Shown here: positions 33,070 through 43,252 of the stretch, one piece after another
Numbering within the stretch: position 1 is the stretch's first letter
Layout of the letters: each line of letters starts with the position of its first letter
DNA from: Diabrotica undecimpunctata
Taxonomy: Eukaryota; Arthropoda; Insecta; Coleoptera; Chrysomelidae
DNA: 64,000 nt
Assembly (NCBI RefSeq): GCF_040954645.1
Contig: NC_092811.1
Span: 117,439,343 to 117,503,342, forward strand
Reading direction: 5' to 3'
Notes under the pieces: generated by a model
Told to the model about the DNA's origin: nothing
Seen by the model: the letters and a program-made list of their open reading frames with translations, nothing else
Databases searched by the model: none
Made by a program: the position numbers and the translations under genes

Positions 33070-34103
33070 CCAGATGATGGACAGAAGAAGAGAATAAAAG
33101 AGAAAAGACTATGTCGCTTATCATCGTCTAGACAGAGATATCAGAAAAGCTGTCAGAGAAGATAAAAACAGAATTCTGCAAGAACAGTGTGAAGAAATCG
33201 AGATAACCTCCACAAAAAGATAAAAGAAGCAGCAGGCTTTTATAAATCAAAAAAGGCAGTACACTTAACAGACGCTCAAGGAAATTCAATAGTTGATACC
33301 TATACCACCTCGAAGTGAATGTAGAAACTGCTACAAACAGCTAAAACCGAAAAAAAGTATTTTGTAGTTAAATACGCGTATATTAAAACAATAGTAGTCA
33401 AACAAGAACCAACCAGATGTAAAATATAACTTGATGGCATCAGTATTGAACAAGTAATGGAAATAAAATATCTGGGAATTACACTGTCCAGCTATGGGCA
33501 CCTGGACAAAGAAGTGAGAGATCAAGTACAAAAAGCAAATAGATTGGCAGGATGCCTTAATAACACTATATGGCGAAACAGATACAATAATTGAGATGAA
33601 ATCAAGAATTTACAAAGCCAGTGTAAGACTAATAATTACATATGCCTCAGATACAAGACCCGACACAGCCACAACGCCAAGGCTACTGGAAACGGCAGAG
33701 ATGATAGTACTGAGAAAAATTACAGGAAATACGCTGAAAGATCGAAAGAGAAGTGAAACCATTAGAAGAAAATGTAACGTACAGTGCATAAATGAATGTG
33801 CACAAAATAGAAAAAGGAATGGATTAACCACATAAGCACAATAGAGTAGACCCGTGTCGTCAAAATAGCAAGAGATAAGTCAGCAATCGGCAGAAGAAGT
33901 ATCGGACGACTGCGCAAAAGATGGAGTGACAACCTTCCATAGAGGTATTAATCCGCCAATGATGGATGGAACAAAATGACCCAGCTAGAAAAACGCTCCT
34001 TGATAGACCCATTGGTCAGAGAAGAAGAGGAAGACCCAGAACCACGTTCTTTGATAACATCGATGAAGACATGAGAAATATGGGAATACGTGCTTGGCGG
34101 ATT
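33070..34103 (+). pseudogene. LINE RT fragments, interrupted by the 34104 element
   Basis: Plus-strand frames read YHRLDRDIRKAVREDKN (about 33118-33170), then LHKKIKEAAGFYKSKKA (the endonuclease-RT linker). YLGITLSSYGHLDKEVRDQV (about 33472-33530) and IYKASVRLIITYASDTR lead to a frame ending KRNGLTT (33596-33835). At about 33955 a second LINE end begins (ARKTLLDRPIGQRRRGRPRT) that runs to RNMGIRAWR at the element border and resumes for a few codons at 36551. The copy is old, with internal deletions, and is probably a join of two LINE pieces. Confidence 0.7.
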
Positions 34104-34379
34104 CAGTGGCGCACCCAGAATTTGTCTTAGGGGGGGTTTTTGAAATTTTTTTATGCTACCTCCATTTTGAGTCCCTAAAATTTGGATTTTAGTTTAATTT
34201 AAACTACTAAAGATAGCAGTGCCAAAGATTCAGGTATCTATTATCCTGCCTACCAACTAAAACCACCCTCTCTTACTTGTGCGCAGGAGACTGTCGAACG
34301 TACCGTACTCCGACAGTGGAGTGGCCACTGTAAGGCTGACGACATTTTTGGAACACTGCCTTCTCTTATCTAGATCTTA

Positions 34380-34520
34380 TCTATTATTCTGAAGCTATTT
34401 TCTTGTGGCATTTTTAAGTAATTACTATTTTAATGGGAATAACCACAATTGAAGGTTAAAATAAGGTTATTGACATTTGACATTAATCCAACTTGTAAAT
34501 ACAATACATTTTGAAGACGG
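34380..34520 (+). repeat. Repeat C, copy 1
   Basis: TCTGAAGCTATTTTCTTGTG, then TAATTACTATTTTAATGGGA and GGTTAAAATAAGGTTATTGA. The same order occurs inverted at 59150-59275 and, in part, at 35640-35715. Confidence 0.7.
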
Positions 34521-34635
34521 CTATCGCCGTATTCCCGTTCTCCTCCGGGAATCCTCCCGGTCCAAGTCATGCTCCTCCTCCAAACCTCTCGATTCCATCA
34601 CTCTTCTAATTCCTTCATTTCACGAGCGTAGAGGT

Positions 34636-35496
34636 CTACCTGTTTTTTTTTCTTCTAGGGGGCTTCCATTTGTGAAGTTTTTGGGGCCAACGTTCGTCAG
34701 GCATTCTCAACAGATGTCCAAACCATTTTGAACCTCTTCTTTCTATTCTGTCAATGACCATTTCTGTAGCATTCATGTTATTTCTTATAGATTCGTTGGT
34801 CTTCCTTTCCTGCCTTGATGTTCTAGCACTTCTTCTCAAATAATCCATTTCAACTTCCAACAATCTTCTCTTCAGGTCTGCATTAATTGTCCATACTTCA
34901 GAGCCATAACAAAGAACTGATTCAACCATGGTTTGCCCTATTCTTTTTTTGTTCCTTTTGGAAATGTGGCGATCCCACCATAAGGAGTTCAGACATCCTA
35001 CAATTTTACGTCCCTGATTATTTCGTGTTTAATTTCGGTTTCTCCCAAGCCGTTCTTAGCAATGAGTGGAACTAAATACTCGTATTTAAATTTTTCCACT
35101 TGTGTGATACCCACGTCATCGTCTATCAACACTTCAAACCTTGCATCTGAATTGATAATTAAGTAAATATTCTGTTTTTTTCATGCTGACTTGTAACCCC
35201 TTTTTTAAATATTCTCTCTATATACGCTTTATCATAAATTCTAGATGATAAGAATCTTGTGCTAGGATGACTTGGTCATCCGCAAAGTTCAGGGAGAACA
35301 GTACGTCATTTCCTATGGGGATTCCCATTCCCTGGCAGTGGTTTTTCCAATTTTGGAGGGCTGCCTCAATATATAAATTAAACAGTAAGGGTGACATACT
35401 GCATCCTTGTTTTAGTCCCTTACTTACTTTTATTGGCTCTGATGGTCTATATCCGATTTTTAGGTAAGTAGTGTTATCCCTGTATACTTCTGTCAT
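34636..35496 (-). pseudogene. LINE fragment inside the TIR element
   Basis: The upstream part (35218-35496) is RT: KVSKGLKQGCSMSPLLFNLY, then LNFADDQVILAQD, with the catalytic F/Y-ADD. The downstream part (34636-34929) is the post-RT region: SVLCYGSEVWTI, YLRRSARTSRQERK, WFGHLLRMPDERWP. The two are separated by a decayed segment. Read together they are the 3' half of one minus-strand LINE, different from the one that flanks the element. Confidence 0.75.
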
Positions 35497-35639
35497 TATT
35501 CCTAAAAGGTATGGACTAATGTCGAGTTGTTGTTAAGCTTGCCACAATTTAAGTCTTGGAACTGTATTGTACGCCTTTTCTAGGTCGATGAAGGCTAGAA
35601 TTCTATTAATTGTTGGAGTATAAACAAGTTATCAGTGCA

Positions 35640-35715
35640 AGATCAAAGATCAAAAATTCAAATGTCAATAAACTTATTTTAACCTTCAATTGCAACTTAT
35701 TCCCATTAAAATAGC
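35640..35715 (-). repeat. Repeat C, copy 2 (inverted)
   Basis: GTCAATAAACTTATTTTAAC and TTATTCCCATTAAAATAGCA are the inverted counterparts of 34430-34485. Together with copy 1 they bracket the LINE fragment at 34636-35496. Confidence 0.7.
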
Positions 35716-35744
35716 AATTAGATCTTATCTCTGTCGTTAGCCCG

Positions 35745-36260
35745 GTTGATGTTTCTCTTCTTCTTCTTTCTTTTTAATGACTACTCAGATATAATTGTGA
35801 ACACTATTCCATCCCTCCGTATTTCCCGTGAATTTCACGATCATCTCTCTTACAGTCACAGGGTACATACCTATTTCTTGTTACATTCTGTTTCTCTCCA
35901 CTGTACATCTATTACACTCCAGCATTGTGTGAGTAACAGTGTCGGAATATTCGCAGTATAGGTATTTATCTGTATCGGTCTTTCTGAACCTATGAAGATA
36001 CGCCCTAAAACAGACAATCTACCCAGTCCCTTAGGCTCGGGATCAGCATCTTTGTCCACTGAGCAACATCTTCCTTGTTGTTCCACTCTTGTTCCATGTT
36101 TCCATTGATTTTTCCCTTTCTTCTTTTTTTTATAGCTGTTGTCAAATGCTTTCTTCTCCCATAGAGATGTCTCTTTTCTACTGCTAACACATGCAGAGGA
36201 ACACAACCCGTGATAGTCCACAACGCCGCCGCAGATACAGTCCTGTAGGCGCATGCTACT
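35745..36260 (-). pseudogene. C-terminal fragment of an R1/LOA/I-type LINE
   Basis: On the minus strand the frames contain ALWTITGCVPLHVLAVEKRH-like and YCEYSDTVTHTMLECNRC segments. The latter matches the CxYC...DxxxHxxxxC zinc-finger end of R1/LOA/I-type LINE proteins. GNTEGWNSVHNYI and a polybasic region follow. Frameshifts divide it. Confidence 0.55.
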
Positions 36261-36550
36261 CACAACAGACTCGTTCTGTCTACTTTTTTATAAGCCTAAT
36301 AATAGGTATCTATATCTAAATATAATGAAAAATATTATTAATTATTGTCTATTTATACAATAATTATTGTGTTTTACATATTTAAAGTGGTAATTTAATT
36401 ATTCAATCAGCGTTTTGGATTTTTGTATTGTATGTGAAAGACAAGTTACATTTTCCTACTATTCTTTATATATTGTTTACTTTACATGCCCTGGGGGGGG
36501 GGGCGGTTTAACCCCCAAAACCCCCCCCTGGGTGCGCCACAGGGCGGATT

Positions 36551-37060
36551 GTAAAGCCAGAATGATGATTATGTATCTTTGCTACAATCTTTAAACAAAA
36601 AGGTGACACAATACAATAACTAGTAAAGTAGCCACTAGATGGCACTGCTAGAAAATATTTAATTTATTTATCTATATGCAACAGGAACTAAGTACCTTAT
36701 TCCGAATTTTCTTTGCCTTCGTATATCAAATTTTCACAATCTAACTAATTATATTAAAAACAACTATTTAAAGCGTTTTAAAACTGAATCTTTTCCGGAT
36801 TTAAAGCGAAAACCGGAATATTAGCATCTTTCTACAGCTTTCATCGACGACATATATGTTTGACTTAAAATAAATAATAACTGTGCAAAGAACCAACGGA
36901 CAGAGTATGTAATTATTCTATAAAAAACGACATTGTGAATTTACTTTCACCCAAAGTGTCAAGATTGTATTATGACAAAATTTGACGGCCCTTAAATCAC
37001 CATCTATCATTTCGGTTTTTCATTATACGATCATAAAAATTTCATTCCGTAGTTTTTATC
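36551..37060 (+). other. 5' flank of coiled-coil gene 2
   Basis: About 510 bp between the TIR element and the ATG at 37061. The first about 40 bp continue the interrupted LINE. CCACTAGATGGCA (36632-36644) fits the core of the CTCF consensus CCANNAGRNGGCA. No certain TATA box was assigned. The promoter of the plus-strand gene should lie here. Confidence 0.4.
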
Positions 37061-38152
37061 ATGGTTGACCAACTAGAAAATTCAGAAATACTAAAACACA
37101 TTAAGCATTTAGAAAATCAGAATAAGAAACTCAGGAATCTTTTAGACAGCACAAAGAATGTAGCGAATCAAGAAGTAGAAAGGTTCTCGATGTTACAAGA
37201 CGAAACTAAATATTTAGAGCAAACGGTTGATGATTTAGAAAAAGAAAAACAGGAACTAGATGAGTTGCTGACGTCGGTATTATCTAAAGATGAAGGTAAC
37301 ATGAATTTGATTTTATTGAAACTAGAAAGAGAACACTTAAAATTGCGTGATAAACTCGATGAGGCTCATATAAAAATACGATTAAAAACAGAAGAAGTTT
37401 TGAGCCTGCGGACGGAGGATGCTGTTCTTAAAGAAGTGATTTCTAATCTAGAAGCCACGAAGAAATCTCTTTTGAGTCGTATTAAGTTAGTCGAAGATAA
37501 AGAATCAGTATTATCAGATATTAGTAACAAACTGAAAGAACAATTGTCAGAAATTGAACAAAAAGAAGAAGTAATTGTTAATGCTAAATATAAGACTGCA
37601 GATTTTAAAATGGAACAAAATAATAGATCAAGCGAGCACATAGGATCAAACAAAACATCTACCAGTTCAAATCTAGGAAGAAAACACCCTCTAATGCCTG
37701 GTGCAGTTTCTAGTAACTCCAATATGTCTCCAAGTGTGCAACAGTCTACAGGAAATTCCCAATCTCTAGAGCAGATCATCAGCGAATTAGAAAAATCTAA
37801 AAGTAAATTGTATAACGACCTAGAGGAAATTATCAACAACTCAACTAAAGAAATCGAAATAATTAAAGCAAACGTCTCAGATCCCGATATCAAACAACTT
37901 CTTTACGAAATCGATATTCAAAAAGCTGTTCTAGATTATAATTTGAAAATGGCAAGGCTTCAAGACGAAAAAAATTTCGATCCTGTCCATTGTTCCCCTA
38001 TCAAAATATCTTCTAATCCAAATAACCCAGTTTCTGAAAGTTCTCAACATAATATTAATACGTCTTCTTCTGAAAAATCTATGAAACACGCAAAAGAAAA
38101 AGAGTTCAAAGTTGATAAACTTAATAAAGTCTTAGAAAAGAAAATGATTTAA
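37061..38152 (+). CDS. Nested single-exon coiled-coil protein 2
   Basis: An uninterrupted 363-aa ORF inside the giant twz intron, starting at ATG 37061. I do not recognise a named family. Residues 1 to about 185 form a coiled coil (HIKHLENQNKKLRNLLDS, then LEQTVDDLEKEKQELDELL). A Ser/Asn-rich linker runs from about 190 to 240 and includes MPGAVSSNSNMSP. A second coil (SELEKSKSKLYNDLEEII) lies at about 240-300, and the tail is Ser/Asn/Lys-rich. The N-terminal LENQN, NLLDS and DET motifs have the same order and spacing in the minus-strand protein at 31317-32357, so they are paralogues in head-to-head orientation. It has no CaaX box. AATAAA occurs at 38362 and 38391. Function is unknown. Confidence 0.85.
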   Translation: MVDQLENSEILKHIKHLENQNKKLRNLLDSTKNVANQEVERFSMLQDETKYLEQTVDDLEKEKQELDELLTSVLSKDEGNMNLILLKLEREHLKLRDKLDEAHIKIRLKTEEVLSLRTEDAVLKEVISNLEATKKSLLSRIKLVEDKESVLSDISNKLKEQLSEIEQKEEVIVNAKYKTADFKMEQNNRSSEHIGSNKTSTSSNLGRKHPLMPGAVSSNSNMSPSVQQSTGNSQSLEQIISELEKSKSKLYNDLEEIINNSTKEIEIIKANVSDPDIKQLLYEIDIQKAVLDYNLKMARLQDEKNFDPVHCSPIKISSNPNNPVSESSQHNINTSSSEKSMKHAKEKEFKVDKLNKVLEKKMI

Positions 38153-38361
38153 CACCCAATTTGTAAGTAAGAGTGTCAATACAGAAAGAACATTACATTA
38201 TGTACTCTCAATAATCCAAGTGAACCATTCGAATCAAAAAATACTACAAACAAAATAAACCACTTTGTTACAAGAAACAATTTAAGCCTCAAAATGGAAA
38301 AAAATGAACTTTTCAACTTTATGTTCGCTCATGCTACTATGATATATAAAATAATCTCTAC

Positions 38362-38396
38362 AATAAAATTCATAGTAAAGTTAACTAGAAAATAAA
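38362..38396 (+). promoter_or_regulatory. Candidate poly(A) signals for coiled-coil gene 2
   Basis: Two AATAAA hexamers at 38362-38367 and 38391-38396, about 210-240 nt after the stop. In this AT-rich DNA such hexamers are common, so assignment is tentative. Confidence 0.4.
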
Positions 38397-38399
38397 GGA

Positions 38400-39231
38400 A
38401 TGAAGTAATTAAAATCGATACAATCAGCAATAAAACTTTTATTTAAATTGTTAATAATAAATTGATGTAAAAAACTTATAGACATAATAAAAGTCATTAT
38501 TTATAGTCTAATATGTATATAATTTCTATGCAAATGCGATTTTTAAATTGTGCGGTTTGTATTTCATCCAAAAATTTCTATTATTAACTACTATAATAAT
38601 TAAGTCTTAACTATTCACATCTAGATGTCAGTAAAGTGAGCCTTTGTAAGTCGGGGATTCGCTTTTTGCATGATATCCCTACCCTATTACATCATTGCGA
38701 ATTTCGCATTGAAAGGTATAACCTGTTATTGTTTTATAATAATTTTCTCTTAGCGCTGCTTCGTTTTACAATAAGCTGTTTAAAATTTTGCAGCAGTTTA
38801 AAATTTTTGTTTAAAGCAGCACAGTTTTCGGATTGAAAGATTTCAAGTGAGCCTAAAGCTTTATTTTTCATTAGACGTGGTTTTAGCCATCTCAATATCG
38901 TAAGTATATTTTTTTTATTTCTCTTGTAACGTTATAAACGTCACATCTTTATTAATTTATATTTAAATAATTATTTTATTTTAATTTTCATTTTCAGCTT
39001 TGCATTCATCTTCGTTTTTACTATTTTTCCTTCAAAAAGTAGTTGGCGCCTTCTCTCTTTCTTTCCTCTCTCTTTCTGTCCCGTAGAATAAATAAACGCC
39101 CTCTCTCTTTCTGTACGGTAGACTAAATATTCTGTTCTATGCTGACAGAAGAGCTAATTCCATCATAAGCATACGTCCTATGTCATCTGTGCTAACTTCA
39201 TTGCAGTCTCTTCCTACTTTCTGTCAATTGT
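38400..39231. other. No gene seen; short CT-rich repeat
   Basis: AT-rich sequence. At 39047-39125 a GCGCCTTCTCTCTTTC-type CT-rich stretch is repeated twice, separated by GTAGAATAAATAAAC. No coding signal. Confidence 0.45.
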
Positions 39232-41022
39232 GGGAATATAATTGTTAGCCCTTTTTCTGAAATTCATAAAAGAAAGTAGGAATTATTATAAGCTTCATTT
39301 TATGGTCTGCAGAATTCTCTTGGGGTGAGTACTTTCATTGTAATTTATTTTCTATAATTCTGACAGCATTTTCAATATTCGTAACCTAACTTCTTTCGAA
39401 ATCACATTTTTCAATTATATGCATATAGGAAACAAAATTTAACCAAATTCAATAGTAATTCTATTTCATTTTATCCTTGCCATCTGCTATTTGTTTCATT
39501 GTAATTCTGCAAAATGGCAAGGAAGTTAAACCTCCTTTGATGTTTGTCTAATACAAGCTGTTCCTTATATTTTAGTTTATTGACTGTTTTATTGGCCGTA
39601 TTCAAGAATTTATTGGCTGTATTACCAGTTTATTGGTTTTATGGGATAGTATTGGAGAATTTATTGACTTTATTGGAGAACCTAACCACCTAATTGGGAT
39701 GTCACACAAATATTGAACAACTGCAGCTCAGAAGGACCTAACCATCTAATTGGGATGCCACACAATCATCCACCAATGCCATAAGTATCGCCAAATTTAT
39801 TTATTGTAAAACCTTGGCAGGGTTGATCTTTTTTTAAAATTTTTTTTTTAATAAATGATTAAGTTAAATAATTGTTTTATTTGCTATCAGCTGAGGGTTC
39901 ATGGTTTAATTCCTAATTTAAGACAAGACGAATTAACACTTGAGATACTGAGCTAGGCGAAGCATATACGATAAGCTCCATAGGTTGATTGAGGTATAAT
40001 TTTTATAATAGTATTTCAATTCTCTTTGGTAGTCTTATCGTTACACTCTTTTTAAGATTTTATTTTATTTTTTGGTCCAATGGACAAAAAAAACATCTAA
40101 CACAATCAATTTCGTTTGAAACGAAAATTGCAATTTTAGATCGCTTAGGAAAAGGAGAAGGATCTACGATAATTGGAAAACATTTTAATTTAGGCGAATC
40201 AACTGTAAGAGCAATTAAGAACAATGAAGTCGCTATAAGAAAATCTATAATTTCTGGAAAATTAAGCGCCAAATTTTTATCTTACTCAAGGGATGTATTA
40301 TTAGAAAGAACAGAAAGGGCCATCGCAATTTGGATAGAGGAACTAATTCAAAGAATTCCTGTAAGTAGTTATTTAATCCAGGAAAAAGCCCTTTAGTTTT
40401 ATAAGTTAATGAAACAGTGACAGCCACCAACTTCTACTTCACAAGCTGGTAAAAAATTTATATCTAGCAAAGGATTGCTAATCGTGCTTGTAACGATAAG
40501 ATTACCAAAGACAATTTAAGTACTATTATAAAAATAATACCTCAATCAACCATGGGAGCTTATCGTCTATGCCTTGCTTAGCTCAGTATCTCAAGTGTGA
40601 ATTTGTCTTGTCTTAAACCAGGGATTGAACCTGAACTCTTAGCTGATAGCAAATAAGACAAATTTTAACTAAACATTTTAATAAAAATAATTAGTGATAC
40701 TTATGACTTCGATGGGCTGTTTGTGTGTTGTGTTGTAGATGTTAGGTCCTCCTAATTAAATGTTGTGTCCTCTAGAGAGCTGCAGTAACATGTGGATGTA
40801 GGTTCTGATTAAGTGGTTAATAAATGTCCAGTATGGTCAATAAATTCGATGTGGTCAATAAATTTTCATGATTTTGAATGTGTTCACAAAATTTTCAAAC
40901 TGGTTAATAAAATATGGTCTTGTCAATAAACCGAAGAGAATTTTGTAGACCTTAAAATGAATCTTATAATAATGTTTGCCTTCTTTTATAAATTTCAAAA
41001 AGAGGCAAAAAATTATATTCCC
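39232..41022. mobile_element. 1.8 kb foldback with a CENP-B/pogo HTH fragment at its centre
   Basis: Multiple nested inverted matches surround position about 40270. The outer pair is GGGAATATAATTG (39232) against AATTATATTCCC (41011-41022). Moving inward, AAGCTTCATTTTATGGTCTG pairs with the segment around 40955-40970. ACCTAACCA(C/T)CTAATTGGGATG, present twice on the left (about 39680 and 39748), pairs with the stretch around 40742-40770. TGAGATACTGAGCTAGGCGA (39942-39961) pairs with TCGTCTATGCCTTGCTTAGCTCAGTATCTCA. TTGATTGAGGTAT lies at both inner ends. Between the arms is an HTH transposase fragment. It looks like a nonautonomous relative of a pogo element with very long inverted repeats. 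Confidence 0.75.
40069..40525 (+). pseudogene. Pogo/Tigger-type DNA-binding region (HTH)
   Basis: The frame reads SISFETKIAILDRLGKGEG, then IIGKHFNLGESTVRAIKNN, the psq-type helix-turn-helix of pogo/CENP-B-like proteins. RTERAIAIWIEELIQR-IPVSSYLIQEKAL follows and matches the second (CENP-B-type) HTH. A TAG at 40394-40396 and frame changes interrupt the rest (SSKGLL, RACNDKITKDN). The catalytic DDE domain is absent. The fragment ends where the right inverted arm begins. Confidence 0.7.
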
Positions 41023-41042
41023 ACTAGGAAGATAGGAGCTAA

Positions 41043-41430
41043 ATGGGGTTTGCTATCAAAAACCATACATTAGATTTATCTGTCCATTGTGAGGCATATA
41101 CTGAAATTGCTGTTGTGTGGTAGCCTTAAGTTAGGCTGGTCTCTGCCAAAATTCAATTGGCTAATCATCACCGATTTGCATGCATTGGTATCTCAGGAGT
41201 ACTGAGAATCGCTACCACTCCCACAGTTGTACTTGACGTCTGACTGGGTCTACCGCATCTATATCTTTTGTAAAGTATAAAGCTATAATGGCAGCCTACC
41301 AGCTAAACTGTTGTAGGCATTGATTGATCTGTGAGGCCACAAATCTATTAAACGATTGAACGCCTCGAAGAATGGGATCAGTTCTGACTTTGAGCTCTTG
41401 CAGATCCAACAGGATAATAGGAGGATCGAC
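41043..41430 (+). repeat. Dispersed repeat D, copy 1
   Basis: This block matches the reverse complement of about 61608-62035 over roughly 400 bp. Shared strings include GGTATCTCAGGA, GAATCGCTACCA, CAGCTAAACTGTT, GATCTGTGAGGCCACAAATC and ACGCCTCGAAGAAT. No ORF is evident. It begins directly at the right end of the foldback. Confidence 0.75.
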
Positions 41431-41569
41431 AAGACGTATTCACCTCATAAAATGAGACTTTCCTGTATATAGCAATTTATTTTATAAACATTACAAATAT
41501 CCTGGCTGAACAACATTCGCGACTGGACCGGGTTAAACACATAGACGCTCTTAAAAAAGGCAGAAGATA

Positions 41570-42335
41570 GAGATTAATTTGCAATGGCTGAAAGTATCGA
41601 AGATCTTCAATTCCTTATAGATCGAGTCACTAGAGAATGCTGTAATAACGGACTAAGCATAAATACAACAAAGACAAAGTTACTTGTGGTTAGTAAACAA
41701 GACCTCGGCGCTATACAACTAATTGTGAATAATGAACCGATAACAAAAGTTAACCATTCTAAATACCTAGGAAGTTGGATAAACGAGACAATAAATCCAG
41801 ATGAAGAAATTAAAACTCGTATATAAATTGCAAGAGGAGCATTTATGAAACTTAGATCTATTCTGAGCAATTCTCAGCTGAACTTACAGCTGAGAATTAA
41901 GTTCCTTAAATGTTATGTGTATCCTGTATTACTGTATAGATGTGAAACCTGGATTATGAAGGTTAACATGATGAACAAATTATGTAGAAGCCTTCGAGAT
42001 GTGGTTATATCGTAGAATGCTCAGAATATCATGGGTTCAACACATTTCAAACAGAGAAGTCTTGAACAGAGTAGGTCAAGGTGAAGGCGACTTAATAAAG
42101 ATGATAAAAAAGGGAAAACTCGAATATCTCTGGCATATAATGAGAGGAAGCAGATACAGGATAATGCAGTTGATACTCAACGGAAAGATCGACGGAAAAA
42201 GAAGAATTGGTAGGAAAAAATACTCATGGCTCCGAAACCTTCGTTAATGGACTGGTTTATCACCAGATGAATTATTACATGCCGCACAAGATCGAGAACG
42301 ATATCGGCAAATCGTCATGGAAGCTACCCACGTCT
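41570..42335 (+). pseudogene. RTE-like LINE 3' half with (TA)n tail
   Basis: The frame from 41584 reads ESIEDLQFLIDRV, then TTKTKLLVVSKQD and NHSKYLGSWINE. It breaks at a TAA (41824-41826), then ARGAFMKLRSIL and CYVYPVLLYRCETW follow. A second frame (41999-42247) reads LYRRMLRISWVQHISNREVL and YLWHIMRGSRYRIMQLIL, and it breaks again at TAA. The reading then continues to a TAA at 42333-42335. This is the end of the RT and the C-terminal region of the same LINE type as at 43253-44873. The sense 3' end passes through GAAGAAGAAGAAG into (TA)n. Confidence 0.75.
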
Positions 42336-42371
42336 AAAACTTCGGCACGTTACTCAAAGAAGAAGAAGAAG

Positions 42372-43252
<881 letters not shown>

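Larger units (their letters stand above)
34104..36542. mobile_element. 2.4 kb TIR element with perfect 8-bp target duplication
   Basis: The left TIR CAGTGGCGCACCCAG (34104-34118) pairs with the right TIR CTGGGTGCGCCACAG (36528-36542), with one mismatch. GGCGGATT is duplicated exactly at 34096-34103 and 36543-36550. The disrupted LINE frame (RNMGIRAWR) continues across after removing one duplication, so the insertion is certain. An 8-bp duplication suggests the hAT superfamily. No hAT transposase was found. The interior instead holds LINE fragments (34636-35496 and about 35745-36260, both minus) and two inverted copies of repeat C. The GGGGGGG runs next to both TIRs are also seen in the 12334-12491 MITE. 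Confidence 0.9.

Noticed and set aside
37366..37893. 175-aa minus-strand ORF opposite coiled-coil gene 2
   Set aside because: Antisense of a Lys/Glu/Leu-rich coding frame, which produces long Ser/Phe/Leu-rich shadows.
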